Below, piece after piece: positions 7,687 to 16,364 of a stretch of 35,304 nucleotides of DNA (position 1 is its first letter; the number at the start of each line of letters is the position of its first letter). The stretch comes from CAZLRH01 sp964562015. Lineage in GTDB: Bacteria > Verrucomicrobiota > Verrucomicrobiia > Opitutales > JABDGR01. The notes under the pieces are model-generated. The model was not told the origin of the DNA and did no database searches. It saw only the letters and a program-made list of their open reading frames with translations. The position numbers were made by a program, and so were the translations under genes. The DNA lies in assembly GCA_964562015.1 (NCBI GenBank), contig CAZLRH010000032.1, positions 1 to 35,304 of the forward strand, in the 5' to 3' direction.

Positions 7687-9369
7687 TTAGGGCTGCGCTG
7701 CTGGAGTAATGGCCGCAGTACTGGTAGTTGTCGCAGGCGCCAAGGGCTTTAATCCCGTGATTTTCAGGGTGAAGTAATTGCGGCCAGGTTGCTCGACGGG
7801 GAGTCTCACCTTCAGTCCCTCGGCGTCTTGGGTGAATTCCAAATTGCCCGCGTGCCCGAGAAGCTCGACTTGCGCAATCTTGCCTTGCGGGGCGGACCCC
7901 GTGGCGAGCGAAGTGATGACGGCCTGCTCACCGGGCCAGCCGGTGGCGATGGCGTAGAGCGTGTCGCCCTTCGTCGTGAAATGATATTGGGTCGGACCGC
8001 CGCGACCGCCGCCCTCGGCGAATTTCGTCCACGCGCGCGAACCGTAAATAGCCTCGCCGTTCAGGTCCAGCCACGTACCGATGCCGAGCAGCGTATCCTG
8101 CTGCGCCTGCGGAATGGTGCCGTCGGCCATCGGCGAAATATTGAGCACGTAAATGCCGTCTTTGCTCACGGTGTCGATGAGTTTGCCGAGAATTTGATTC
8201 GCGTTGGAGACCGACATGCCCGTGCTGTAGCCCCAGGTACTGCCGATGGCATCGTCCACCATCCACGGGGCCGGCCGGATGCCCTGCGGCGAGCGGGCGC
8301 TCACTTTTTCAAAATCGATGACGGAGCCGATTTGCTTCGTGTCGTCATTGCTCGGCGCATACGCAATGTACTTCGTGCCGAGGGTGACTTCCTTGCCCCA
8401 ATCTTTCGCGCGATTATAATAATAGGCCGCGACGTGTTCCTTCAGCGGGTCCAGGACGCGCAAATTGACACCATTGTCGAACCACAAAATGTCCGGATGG
8501 TACTTGTCAATCAGCTCGAGATTGCGGTTCACCCAGTCGGTCAGGAACTTCGTCATGGCCGCATCGCTGCGGTCGGCGACGTGATAAAATTCGGCCCACG
8601 CGGGATCGTAGAGGTCGGCTTTGGCTTCCTTCAGCCGGGCGTCGAGCGCGGCGGAGGGCACGACGAAAATAAAATTCTCCATCCCGTGATTGGAGACGCC
8701 GAACTTCAGGCCCTGTTTGCGCACGGCGGCGCCCAAATCTCCGACGAGGTCGCGATGCGGGCCCATTTTCACGGAGTTGATGGGCGTCACGTCGCTGTCC
8801 CAATTGGCGAAATTATCATGATGCTCCGCGGTGGGCATGACGAATTTCGCCCCCGCTTTTTTAAACAGCGCCGCCCAGGCGTCGGGATCCCATTTCTCGG
8901 CTTTGAATAACGGAATGAAGTCCTTGTAGCCGAATTGCTCCTGCGGCCCGAAGTTTTGCGCGTGCCAGTTGGCGTCCGCGCCGGCGTACATGTGCTTCTC
9001 ATACCATTCGGCGGCACTGGGGCCGTGTGCCGGCACGGAATACACGCCCCAATGCATGAAGATGCCGAATTTCGCGTCGTCGAGCCACTTGGGCGTGACA
9101 TAATTTTTCTGAATGGATTCCCAGGTCGGCAAAAACGGGCCCGGGGCCATGGGTTTGGTGACGGCCTTATCCGCGGCGGCCACAATCTCCGGTGTGGCGT
9201 TGGGCCCCATCACGCCGTAATCATACAACTTCGAGTCCGGCATGTCGCCGCGCTCGGGTTTCAACGGACGCTGTTGGGCGAAGGCTTGTGTCGTCGCAGC
9301 CAGGGCGGCAAGTGCAAGCACAAGGGCTGCACGCCGGAAAGGGAAAAGTAAACAGTGCATCAAGGGCAA
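7687..9369 (-). CDS. Secreted GH29 alpha-L-fucosidase (copy 1)
   Basis: A GH29 retaining fucosidase of 560 residues with an N-terminal signal peptide (hydrophobic stretch about 13-29, cleavage near AFA-QQ). Domain order is a (beta/alpha)8 barrel from about 80 to 440, then the fucosidase C-terminal beta domain (KIAQVELLGHAGNLEFTQDA). The nucleophile should be D298 in DILWFDNG, and the substrate-binding region has KFGIFMHWG (100-108). The usual EHHDGF motif reads EHHDNF (182-187), unlike the other copies and possibly a specificity change. A Pro/Thr/Ala-rich tail ends the protein. It is the last fucosidase of the operon, 3 bp after copy 2. Its linkage preference cannot be read from sequence. Confidence 0.93.
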   Translation of the reverse strand: MPLMHCLLFPFRRAALVLALAALAATTQAFAQQRPLKPERGDMPDSKLYDYGVMGPNATPEIVAAADKAVTKPMAPGPFLPTWESIQKNYVTPKWLDDAKFGIFMHWGVYSVPAHGPSAAEWYEKHMYAGADANWHAQNFGPQEQFGYKDFIPLFKAEKWDPDAWAALFKKAGAKFVMPTAEHHDNFANWDSDVTPINSVKMGPHRDLVGDLGAAVRKQGLKFGVSNHGMENFIFVVPSAALDARLKEAKADLYDPAWAEFYHVADRSDAAMTKFLTDWVNRNLELIDKYHPDILWFDNGVNLRVLDPLKEHVAAYYYNRAKDWGKEVTLGTKYIAYAPSNDDTKQIGSVIDFEKVSARSPQGIRPAPWMVDDAIGSTWGYSTGMSVSNANQILGKLIDTVSKDGIYVLNISPMADGTIPQAQQDTLLGIGTWLDLNGEAIYGSRAWTKFAEGGGRGGPTQYHFTTKGDTLYAIATGWPGEQAVITSLATGSAPQGKIAQVELLGHAGNLEFTQDAEGLKVRLPVEQPGRNYFTLKITGLKPLAPATTTSTAAITPAAQP

Positions 9370-9372
9370 TGG

Positions 9373-11040
9373 CTAGGGATTAGCCGGGGTGGGTGAAACT
9401 TGGGCGACTGCCGGGGTCGCGGAGACGGCGGCGCTCTTCAACTTCAACCCGGTGATTTTTAATGAAACCGCGTACTCGCTCGGCAGTTCCGCCGGCAGCT
9501 TCACCTTGAGGCCGCTCTCGTCCTGGGTGAATTCCAGGTTGCCGGTATGGCCGAGTAATTCCACTTTTTCAATTTTACCTTCCGGAATCTGGCCCTTGGC
9601 CAGTGCGGGAATCACGACTTCGCTTCCCGCCGTGACCGCAGGTGCGGCCAGCGTCGTGGTGATATCTGCGGCGGGCGTGATCGGCGGCAGGATGGTTTCC
9701 TCCGGGGTGGCAGGCGTCGCCGGAACAGCGGCGGGCGCGGCATTTCCACGCGGGGCTTGGCGCAGCAGGATGGCGTAAAAAGTATCGCCCTTGGTGGTAT
9801 AGCGCAGATTGCCTTCGCCGTAGATTTTCCACGCGCGTGTGCCGTAAATCGCATCGCCATTGACCTCGAGCCACTTGCCCACGCCGAGCAGGATTTCCTG
9901 CTGCGCCTCGGGAATGGTCCCGTCGCCCTTCGGGGAAATGTTGAGGAGCAGGTTGCCATTGCGGCAGGTGTTCTCGATAAGATTTTTCACCACGCCCCCG
10001 GCATTGGTCAGTTTCATGCCTTCCACGTAGCCGAATTTTTCCCCGATGGGATCGTCGGCCTGCCACGGGAAATCGACCAGCGTCTTGGGGGCGCGTCCTT
10101 CACGCTCATAATCCTCGATGCTGCCAAAAAGGTACGCGTTGCTCTTCGTGCTCAGGGTTACTTGTTTACCCCAGCCCGCGGCGCGATTGTAGTAATACGC
10201 GGCCACCGCGAGCTTGAGCGGGTCGAAATTGCGGCCGTTCACACCGTTGTCGAACCAGAGCATGTCGGGCTGGTATTTATCAATCAGCTCGTCATTTTCT
10301 TTGACCCAGGTGGAGAGGAATTTCACCAGGGCCTCAGGCCCGCGGTCAGCCACCAGGTAAAATTCGGCGAGCGCCGGATCGTAAAGATCCGTGGCGAGGC
10401 CGGCCGGCAGCGGCAACTGGATAAAGGTGAAGTGCTCCATCCCGTGATTGGAGACGCCAAATTTGAGCCCCTGTTTGCGCACCGCCGCCGCCAGATCGCC
10501 GATGATGTCGCGCTTCGGCCCGTAATTTTTCGAGTTGAAGGGCGTGATCGCACTGTCCCAGTTCGCAAACCCATCGTGATGCTGGGCCGTGGGCACGATG
10601 TATTTCGCGCCGGACTTCTTGAACAGTTCAGCCCAGGCCGCGGGGTCGAACTTGGTCGCATACTTGTCCGCCAGCTTGATGTAGCCGTACGTGTCGGGCG
10701 GCCCGAAGTTTTGGACGTGCCACTGCTGGATCGCGGCATTGCTGCCGTACATGTATTTCTCATACCACTCGCTTTGGTGCGCGGCGACGGAGTAGAGGCC
10801 GAAGTGCATGAAGATGCCGAACTTCGCGTCGAGAAACCATTCGGGCGTCTGGTAATGGGCCTGGATGGATTCCCACGTCGGCGCATATGGCCCGGCGGGA
10901 ATCTTCGGGGTGTCCGCGAGCGCGGCCGCCACTTGTTCGGCATTGGCGCGCGGGCCGGATTGCGCGTGCGCGGCGAACGACAGGAGCGCAAGCAACAGCC
11001 CGGCGGCGAGAGGGAGGAGACGAGAGGTCGTGAAGGTCAT
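9373..11040 (-). CDS. Secreted GH29 alpha-L-fucosidase (copy 2)
   Basis: A 555-residue GH29 enzyme with a signal peptide (about 8-26, cleavage near AHA-QSG). The barrel carries KFGIFMHFG (73-81; Phe where the other copies have Trp), QHHDGFANWD (153-162) and the nucleophile D264 in DMLWFDNG. The C-terminal beta domain is interrupted: between FYAILL and KIEKVELLGH there are about 50 extra Pro/Ala/Thr-rich residues (about 428-478) replacing the WPGEQAVITSLA segment of its siblings. A similar low-complexity tail ends the protein. It lies between copy 3 (37 bp upstream) and copy 1 (3 bp downstream). The insert may be a flexible linker or a changed surface loop. Confidence 0.93.
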   Translation of the reverse strand: MTFTTSRLLPLAAGLLLALLSFAAHAQSGPRANAEQVAAALADTPKIPAGPYAPTWESIQAHYQTPEWFLDAKFGIFMHFGLYSVAAHQSEWYEKYMYGSNAAIQQWHVQNFGPPDTYGYIKLADKYATKFDPAAWAELFKKSGAKYIVPTAQHHDGFANWDSAITPFNSKNYGPKRDIIGDLAAAVRKQGLKFGVSNHGMEHFTFIQLPLPAGLATDLYDPALAEFYLVADRGPEALVKFLSTWVKENDELIDKYQPDMLWFDNGVNGRNFDPLKLAVAAYYYNRAAGWGKQVTLSTKSNAYLFGSIEDYEREGRAPKTLVDFPWQADDPIGEKFGYVEGMKLTNAGGVVKNLIENTCRNGNLLLNISPKGDGTIPEAQQEILLGVGKWLEVNGDAIYGTRAWKIYGEGNLRYTTKGDTFYAILLRQAPRGNAAPAAVPATPATPEETILPPITPAADITTTLAAPAVTAGSEVVIPALAKGQIPEGKIEKVELLGHTGNLEFTQDESGLKVKLPAELPSEYAVSLKITGLKLKSAAVSATPAVAQVSPTPANP

Positions 11041-11077
11041 CGGAGTGGGGAAGGGGAGTGGTCTGAGTAAACGAATT

Positions 11078-12592
11078 TTAGGGCAATTTTAGCCCCGTGA
11101 TTTTCAACGCATAGGCGTAATCGCAGGGTTTCTCGGCGGGGAATTTCACCTTGAGGCCCTCGGCGTCCTGGGTGAAGGCGAGCGCGCCGGGATGCCCGAG
11201 CAATTCGACCTTTTCAATTTTGCCTGCAGGCAAATCCTTGGAGCCGGTAGCGAGCGAAGTGATGACGGCTTGTTCGCCGGGCCAGTCCATCACGATCGCA
11301 TAAAGCGTGTCGCCTTTGGTGGTGAAGCGAATCTCTTTCGTGGTGTAGGACTCGTTGGGCGGATCATCCGGCCCTTGGCCCACAAACGGGGCCTGCGGGG
11401 CATCGTAGTACGGGCCTTCGCCGTAGCGCTTCCACGCACGCGTGCCGTAGATGGCCTCGCCGTTGACGTCGAGCCAATGGCCCATCGCGAGCAAGCGGTC
11501 CTGTTGCGGCTGTGGAATGGTGCCGTCCGCCATCGGCGAAATATTCATCAGGTAATTGCCATTCATGCTGACGCAATCAATGAGCCGATGAATGAGCAAC
11601 GCGGCGGGCTTGTACTGAATCTCGGTGACATAGGCGAATTTGTTGCCCATCGGGTCGTCGGTTTGCCACGCAAAATCCTTCACCTCGCGACCATCAATGC
11701 GCCCCTGCCGTTCGTAGTCCAGCACCGCGCCGGCCGGAAAGTCCGTGTGCTTGCCGCTGATCGACACTTCCTTGGCCCAGACCGCCGCTTGTTCAAAATA
11801 GTGGCTGGCGACGGCCAGTTTCATGGCATCAGAAATGCCGCCCCCGATGCCGTCAAACCAAAGCATGTCCGGCTGGTATTTATCAATCAGCTCTAAATTC
11901 TTTTTGACCCACAGGTCGTTGAATTTCTGGCGGGCTTCCGGGCTGCGGTCAGCCACGCTGTAGAATTCCGCCCAGGCGGGGTCGTATTGATCGCTGCCGG
12001 CCAGCGCCGGGATGAAATTGAAATGGTTCGCGCTATGGTTGGAGACGCCGAATTTCAAGCCCGCTTTGCGCACGGCGGCGCCGAGCTCGCCAATCAAATC
12101 GCGCTTGGGCCCCATGTTCTTCGCATTGTATTTGTTGTAGGCGCTGTCCCAGAGGGAAAACCCATCGTGATGTTCGCCCGTGGGAATGACGTATTTCGCG
12201 CCGGCTTTCTTGAATAATTCCGCCCACGCCGTGGGATCCCACTTCGCCGCGGTGAACATGGGGATGAAATCCTTGTAGCCGAATTGGGTGGGCGGGCCGA
12301 AGTGATCGGTATGCCACTGCATGATGCCGGCGTTGCCGCCGTACATGTAGCGCACATACCATTCGCTGCCGTGCGCGGGGACGGAGTAAATTCCCCAGTG
12401 CATGAAGATGCCGAATTTCCCATCCTTGAACCATTCGGGTGTGTGATACTTGGCTTTGATGTCGTCCCAACTGAGTCCCGCGGCTGCGGGCGTGGGCGGC
12501 GGGGTGGCGGGGGCGTCAGCTCCGACGCTTAAGCCGGCGATGAGCAACAGCGCCAGAGTGATGACGGAATTAAGTTTGCGGGAATTTTGCAT
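11078..12592 (-). CDS. Secreted GH29 alpha-L-fucosidase (copy 3)
   Basis: The ATG at 12592 gives 504 residues and puts a normal signal peptide at the N-terminus (MQNSRKLNSVITLALLLIAG, cleavage near VGA-DAP); an upstream start would put charged sequence ahead of it. Motifs include KFGIFMHWG (59-67), EHHDGFSLWDS (140-150) and the likely nucleophile D247 in DMLWFDGIGG. The residues after the nucleophile differ from the other copies, which have WFDNG. The C-terminal domain (KIEKVELLGHPGALAFTQDA) is nearly identical to copy 4 in protein and DNA. This is the shortest copy and lacks the low-complexity tail. It is the second fucosidase transcribed, 55 bp after copy 4. Confidence 0.93.
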   Translation of the reverse strand: MQNSRKLNSVITLALLLIAGLSVGADAPATPPPTPAAAGLSWDDIKAKYHTPEWFKDGKFGIFMHWGIYSVPAHGSEWYVRYMYGGNAGIMQWHTDHFGPPTQFGYKDFIPMFTAAKWDPTAWAELFKKAGAKYVIPTGEHHDGFSLWDSAYNKYNAKNMGPKRDLIGELGAAVRKAGLKFGVSNHSANHFNFIPALAGSDQYDPAWAEFYSVADRSPEARQKFNDLWVKKNLELIDKYQPDMLWFDGIGGGISDAMKLAVASHYFEQAAVWAKEVSISGKHTDFPAGAVLDYERQGRIDGREVKDFAWQTDDPMGNKFAYVTEIQYKPAALLIHRLIDCVSMNGNYLMNISPMADGTIPQPQQDRLLAMGHWLDVNGEAIYGTRAWKRYGEGPYYDAPQAPFVGQGPDDPPNESYTTKEIRFTTKGDTLYAIVMDWPGEQAVITSLATGSKDLPAGKIEKVELLGHPGALAFTQDAEGLKVKFPAEKPCDYAYALKITGLKLP

Positions 12593-12647
12593 GTGGGGAT
12601 GAGGATAAAGTTGAGGTGGCAAGGGAGCTTTGTTTTGTCGGAATTAC

Positions 12648-14330
12648 TTACTGCGGAATCAAACCGGGCGTGTTGTCGGCGACCGTTGCCGCGGCGCCCG
12701 ACAGCTTGAGACCGGTGATTTTCAGCGCAAAGGCATAATCGCAGGGTTTCTCAGCGGGGAATTTCACCTTGAGGCCCTCGGCGTCCTGGGTGAAGGCGAG
12801 CGCGCCGGGGTGTCCGAGCAGTTCAACTTTTTCGATTTTGCCTGCCAGCAAATCCTTCGAGCCGACAGCGAGTGAAGTGATGACGGCTTGTTCGCCCGGC
12901 CAATCCGTGACGATGGCGTACAGTGTATCGCCCTTCGTGGTGAAACGAATTTCCTTGGCGGAGAAGGCCTCGCTCGGCGGATCATCCGCGCCGCCGCGGG
13001 GCGCGGGCGGGGCGTCGTAATAAGGGCCTTCACCGTAACGCGTCCAGGCCTGGGTCCCGTAAATGGCTTCGCCGTTCAAGTCCAGCCATTTACCGATTTC
13101 GAGCAAACGATCCTGTTGCGCCTGCGGAATCGTCCCGTCGGCTTTCGGCGAAATATTCAGGAGGTAATTGCCGTTCATGGCGACGCAGTCAATCAGCCGG
13201 CGGATGAGCAGCGCGGCGGGTTTGTACTCGAGTGCGTCCATGTAACCGAACTTATTGCCGATGGGATCGTCCACCTGCCACGCATAGGACTTCAATTCGC
13301 GCGGGAGAATGCGGCCTTGCCGCTCGTAATCCATGATGCTGCCCGCGAGGTAGGCATTGCTCTTCGTCGTAAAGGACACCTGCTTGCCCCACTTCAGCGC
13401 GCTGTTGTAGTAATAGGCGGCCACGCGCAGCTTCATGTCGTCGTAACCGCGCCCATTGATGCCGTTGTCGAACCAGAGCAAGTCGGGCTGGTATTTGTCG
13501 ATGAGCTCGTAATTTTTGGCCACCCAGAGTTCGTTGAAATGCTGGCGGTCGGCCTGGTCCTGATTGTAGGAGTGGTAGAAATCGCGCCACGCGGGATCAA
13601 GCTGGTCGCTGTTCGGATAAAGCGGAATAAAATTGTAATGCTCAATACTATGATTCGACACGCCGAATTTGAGTCCGGCCTTGCGCACGGCGGCGGCGAG
13701 TTCGCCGATGAGGTCGCGGTGCGGACCCAGGAGCTTGGTGTTGAAGCGATTGTACCGGCTGTCCCACAAGGAAAAACCGTCGTGGTGCTCGGCGGTGGGG
13801 ATGACGTATTTCGCCCCGGCCTTTTTGAAGAGCGCGGCCCAGGCGTCGGGATCCCATTTCGCAACGGTGAACATGGGGATAAAATCCTTGTAGCCGAACT
13901 TGTCGAGCGGGCCAAAAGTTTGGATCTGCCACTGAGTAATGCCGGCATTGCCGCCGTACATGTACTTCACGTACCACTCGCTGGCGTGCGCGGGCACCGC
14001 GTACAAACCCCAGTGCATGAAGATGCCGAATTTGCCCTCGGTGAACCATGCGGGGGTTTTGTAGTTCGCGCGGATGGAATCCCAAGTGGGTTGAAAGGGA
14101 CCGGGCGGGATGGGCGCCAATTTATCCACGGTCACGCCGGGCAATTCGGTCGTGGGCGTAAAAACGACGGTGGCGGGAGCGTCCGTTTTGGCTGCAGCGG
14201 TGGCGGCGGAAGCGGCCTGCACGGCGGCGTCGGACAAAACTTCCGGGGCCGGAGCATTCGCCGCAAAGGTTGACGACGTTGGCAGGGCGAGGGCACTGAG
14301 GCAAAGCAGGATGGCGACGGGGATGCGCAT
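12648..14330 (-). CDS. Secreted GH29 alpha-L-fucosidase (copy 4)
   Basis: The ATG at 14330 yields 560 residues with a clear signal peptide (MRIPVAILLCLSALALP, cleavage near TFA-ANA). An Ala/Thr-rich spacer of about 50 residues precedes the barrel. Catalytic-domain motifs are KFGIFMHWG (100-108), EHHDGFSLWDS (181-191) and the nucleophile D288 in DLLWFDNG. The C-terminal beta domain (KIEKVELLGHPGALAFTQDA) is almost the same as in copy 3. It is the first fucosidase of the operon, 69 bp after the acetylesterase gene. All four copies are secreted, so fucose is released outside the cytoplasm. Confidence 0.93.
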   Translation of the reverse strand: MRIPVAILLCLSALALPTSSTFAANAPAPEVLSDAAVQAASAATAAAKTDAPATVVFTPTTELPGVTVDKLAPIPPGPFQPTWDSIRANYKTPAWFTEGKFGIFMHWGLYAVPAHASEWYVKYMYGGNAGITQWQIQTFGPLDKFGYKDFIPMFTVAKWDPDAWAALFKKAGAKYVIPTAEHHDGFSLWDSRYNRFNTKLLGPHRDLIGELAAAVRKAGLKFGVSNHSIEHYNFIPLYPNSDQLDPAWRDFYHSYNQDQADRQHFNELWVAKNYELIDKYQPDLLWFDNGINGRGYDDMKLRVAAYYYNSALKWGKQVSFTTKSNAYLAGSIMDYERQGRILPRELKSYAWQVDDPIGNKFGYMDALEYKPAALLIRRLIDCVAMNGNYLLNISPKADGTIPQAQQDRLLEIGKWLDLNGEAIYGTQAWTRYGEGPYYDAPPAPRGGADDPPSEAFSAKEIRFTTKGDTLYAIVTDWPGEQAVITSLAVGSKDLLAGKIEKVELLGHPGALAFTQDAEGLKVKFPAEKPCDYAFALKITGLKLSGAAATVADNTPGLIPQ

Positions 14331-14399
14331 GGCGGAAACTCGGGTCGAGGTTCGGGAGGGAAGGGACAGAGGCATTTGCCTGGCTAAACTTAATCTGTA

Positions 14400-15386
14400 T
14401 TAAGGCGAGTGATGTTCAATTGGAGGTTCGGACTCGCGCGAAACGAGGTAGGCGTTCACCTCATCGGCCATGAGCTGGCCCATCTCCAGATTGGCGGCGG
14501 AGCTGAGGTGCAGGTAGTCATGGGACAAAGCTGGGGAGATTCCGGGGTCGTCCGCCCGCCGTGTCATTTTGTCGGTGACGACGGTAAACACGCCTTTTAC
14601 CGCGAGGGGCGAACCGGAATTCTGCGCGAGGTTGAACTGGGCCTGGCGCACGATTTCCGTGTTGGGCGGCGTTGGGGCCGGATAATTCGGCTGCGGCAGG
14701 ATGGTGCCGAGCACGAAACACATGTCCGGCGTGCCGTATTGGGCGCGCACGCGTTCGATAAAATGCGTCAAATTGGTGGCGTAAGCATTGGCGGTGTCGG
14801 GCCGGTTGCCGTCGTTCTCCCCCTGATGCCAGAGCATGCCCTTCACGGTCGGCACATAGCCGTCGTCGCGCAGCGCCTTCAGGCCGGCGTCCACGGTGTC
14901 CGCAAAAATTTTGAACTGCGGACCCCATTTCGTCGGGTCGGTGGCATCCGGGCCGGGATTCCACTGCGTGTAAAGATTCGTGCCCGAAGTGGCGTGTTTG
15001 ATGAGGGCGATTTTCCGGTCCGGGCGCAGTTCCTGGAGGCGGTTGCCGAAGCCGATTTCCATGCCGAAGCGCGAGGGATCCTCCGAAGCCGGGGCCAGCA
15101 CATGCCAGACATTCGATGGCAGCGCGCCGTGCAAACTGCGCCCACCCGAATGAAACAACAGGACGCGCTCATCGGGTTTGAAACCCGGCGGGAAATTTTT
15201 CACATAGCCCTGGCCCGTGGCGTTAGACTGGCCGCCGATCAAATAAACTTCAATGGGCCCCTTGCTGCCAGGCGCAGCGGCTGGAGCCGGCGGGGTGGCA
15301 GCCGCAGGGATCGGACTATCCGCGGCAAAGCCAGGCTGGGCGACAACGAAAAGGGCCAGAGCCAGGAACTTCGAAGAGAAGGACAT
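14400..15386 (-). CDS. Secreted SASA-family carbohydrate acetylesterase
   Basis: The 328-residue product begins at the ATG at 15386 with a signal peptide (MSFSSKFLALALFVVAQPGF, cleavage near GFA-ADS) and a short Pro/Ala linker. The domain is the sialate O-acetylesterase/CE6-type SGNH fold. The serine is S54 in IGGQSNATGQG, the block with WHQGEND is at 186-192, and the acid/base pair is D290 and H293 in HDYLHLSS. It probably removes acetyl groups that block glycosidases. It is the first gene of the minus-strand fucosidase operon and is transcribed divergently from the AraC-type regulator. The exact substrate is unknown. Confidence 0.88.
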   Translation of the reverse strand: MSFSSKFLALALFVVAQPGFAADSPIPAAATPPAPAAAPGSKGPIEVYLIGGQSNATGQGYVKNFPPGFKPDERVLLFHSGGRSLHGALPSNVWHVLAPASEDPSRFGMEIGFGNRLQELRPDRKIALIKHATSGTNLYTQWNPGPDATDPTKWGPQFKIFADTVDAGLKALRDDGYVPTVKGMLWHQGENDGNRPDTANAYATNLTHFIERVRAQYGTPDMCFVLGTILPQPNYPAPTPPNTEIVRQAQFNLAQNSGSPLAVKGVFTVVTDKMTRRADDPGISPALSHDYLHLSSAANLEMGQLMADEVNAYLVSRESEPPIEHHSP

Positions 15387-15452
15387 GCGGGTGGGGCAGG
15401 GGTGGGGAAGGAAGCAGTATATCCTCGAAGCTGGCGCAGGGGAATGCGTAGA
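15387..15452. promoter_or_regulatory. Divergent promoter region between acetylesterase and AraC regulator
   Basis: This 66-bp gap separates the start of the fucosidase operon from the divergent regulator gene and must contain promoters for at least one of them. It holds a GGGG-rich stretch and a TATATCC that could serve as a -10 element. No clear operator repeat is visible. The placement suggests the regulator acts here. Confidence 0.4.
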
Positions 15453-16358
15453 ATGGACTTTCGCATGTCTAAAATTGTCCGACTGGAAGCCGACAATCTG
15501 CTCTCCAAGCAGGTCACGGGGGCCCGGTATTTTTTCCTCAATCTCGCGCCGCGCCGGGGGGCGCGGTTGGAATTGGTCATGGGCGGATTCGAGCATTGCA
15601 ACCCCGATTACGTCGTCTCGCGGTCGAGTTATCCGTACGCCTCCATCGAATACGTCGTCGCGGGCCGGGGCGTGGCAAAAATTGGCGACCAGCGCCATGA
15701 GCTACGGCCGGGCACCGTCTTTGCCTATGGGCCGGCCACCCGCCATGAAATCCGCACGTCGCCGAGCGAGGCGCTGGTGAAATATTTTGTCTCGTGCGTC
15801 GGCACCGACGTGGCCCGCCGGTTGCGGCGCTGCCAGATTCCGCCGGGGCAGGCGCGCGTGCTCACGCCACACCCGGAAATCACCAGCGTGTTCGACGACC
15901 TCCTGCGCGAGGGCCAGAGTTCGAGCCCCTTGCGGCCGGTCTTGTGCGCGGCGTTGTTCGAGTTCCTGCTGTTGAAAATCGAGGACGCCGTCACGCTCAC
16001 CCCGCACACCAATGAGCGGGCGCGCGAGGCCTTTCTGCGGTGCAAGGCCTTCATTGACGCCGAGGCGGAAAGGCTGCGCACGCTCGGCGAAATTGCCACC
16101 GCGGTGGGGGCCGAGGCCTCGAGCATCTGCCGCTGGTTTCGCCGCTACCAGGGCGTCAGCCCGTATCAATATTTGTTGCGGCGGCGCATGAATCTCGCGG
16201 CGGAAAAATTCATCGAAGAGGGCGGGCTGGTCAAGGACACCGCCCAGCGGCTCGGCTTTTCCGATCCGTTTCACTTTTCGCACCAGTTCAAGGCCGTGCA
16301 CGGGGTGCCCCCGAGCGCCTTGTTGCGCTATCACCGCGCCAAGACGCCGGCGAAGTGA
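15453..16358 (+). CDS. AraC family transcriptional regulator
   Basis: A roughly 300-residue AraC-type regulator. The N-terminal half is a cupin-like sensor domain (YVVSRSSYPYASIEYVVAGR, then LRPGTVFAYGPATRHEI). The C-terminal hundred residues hold two helix-turn-helix motifs: LGEIATAVGAEASSICRWFR, and VKDTAQRLGFSDPFHFSHQF, followed by the family end GVPPSALLRYHR. Start codons at 15444, 15453 and 15465 are all possible. I chose 15453 because AGGGGA lies nine bases upstream. The frame stays open far upstream across the antisense of the acetylesterase gene, but that is an artefact of composition. Placed between the two fucose units, it is probably their fucose- or glycan-responsive activator. 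Confidence 0.92.
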   Translation: MDFRMSKIVRLEADNLLSKQVTGARYFFLNLAPRRGARLELVMGGFEHCNPDYVVSRSSYPYASIEYVVAGRGVAKIGDQRHELRPGTVFAYGPATRHEIRTSPSEALVKYFVSCVGTDVARRLRRCQIPPGQARVLTPHPEITSVFDDLLREGQSSSPLRPVLCAALFEFLLLKIEDAVTLTPHTNERAREAFLRCKAFIDAEAERLRTLGEIATAVGAEASSICRWFRRYQGVSPYQYLLRRRMNLAAEKFIEEGGLVKDTAQRLGFSDPFHFSHQFKAVHGVPPSALLRYHRAKTPAK

Positions 16359-16364
16359 GCGGCC

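Noticed and set aside
9757..14273. Long + strand open frames opposite the fucosidase genes (up to about 460 codons)
   Set aside because: They mirror the codon positions of real GH29 genes in GC-rich DNA, recur in the same relation to each copy, and have no recognisable domain.
14409..15452. Long N-terminal extension of the AraC gene
   Set aside because: It runs through the antisense of the acetylesterase gene and has no domain; a normal AraC length is reached from 15444-15465.
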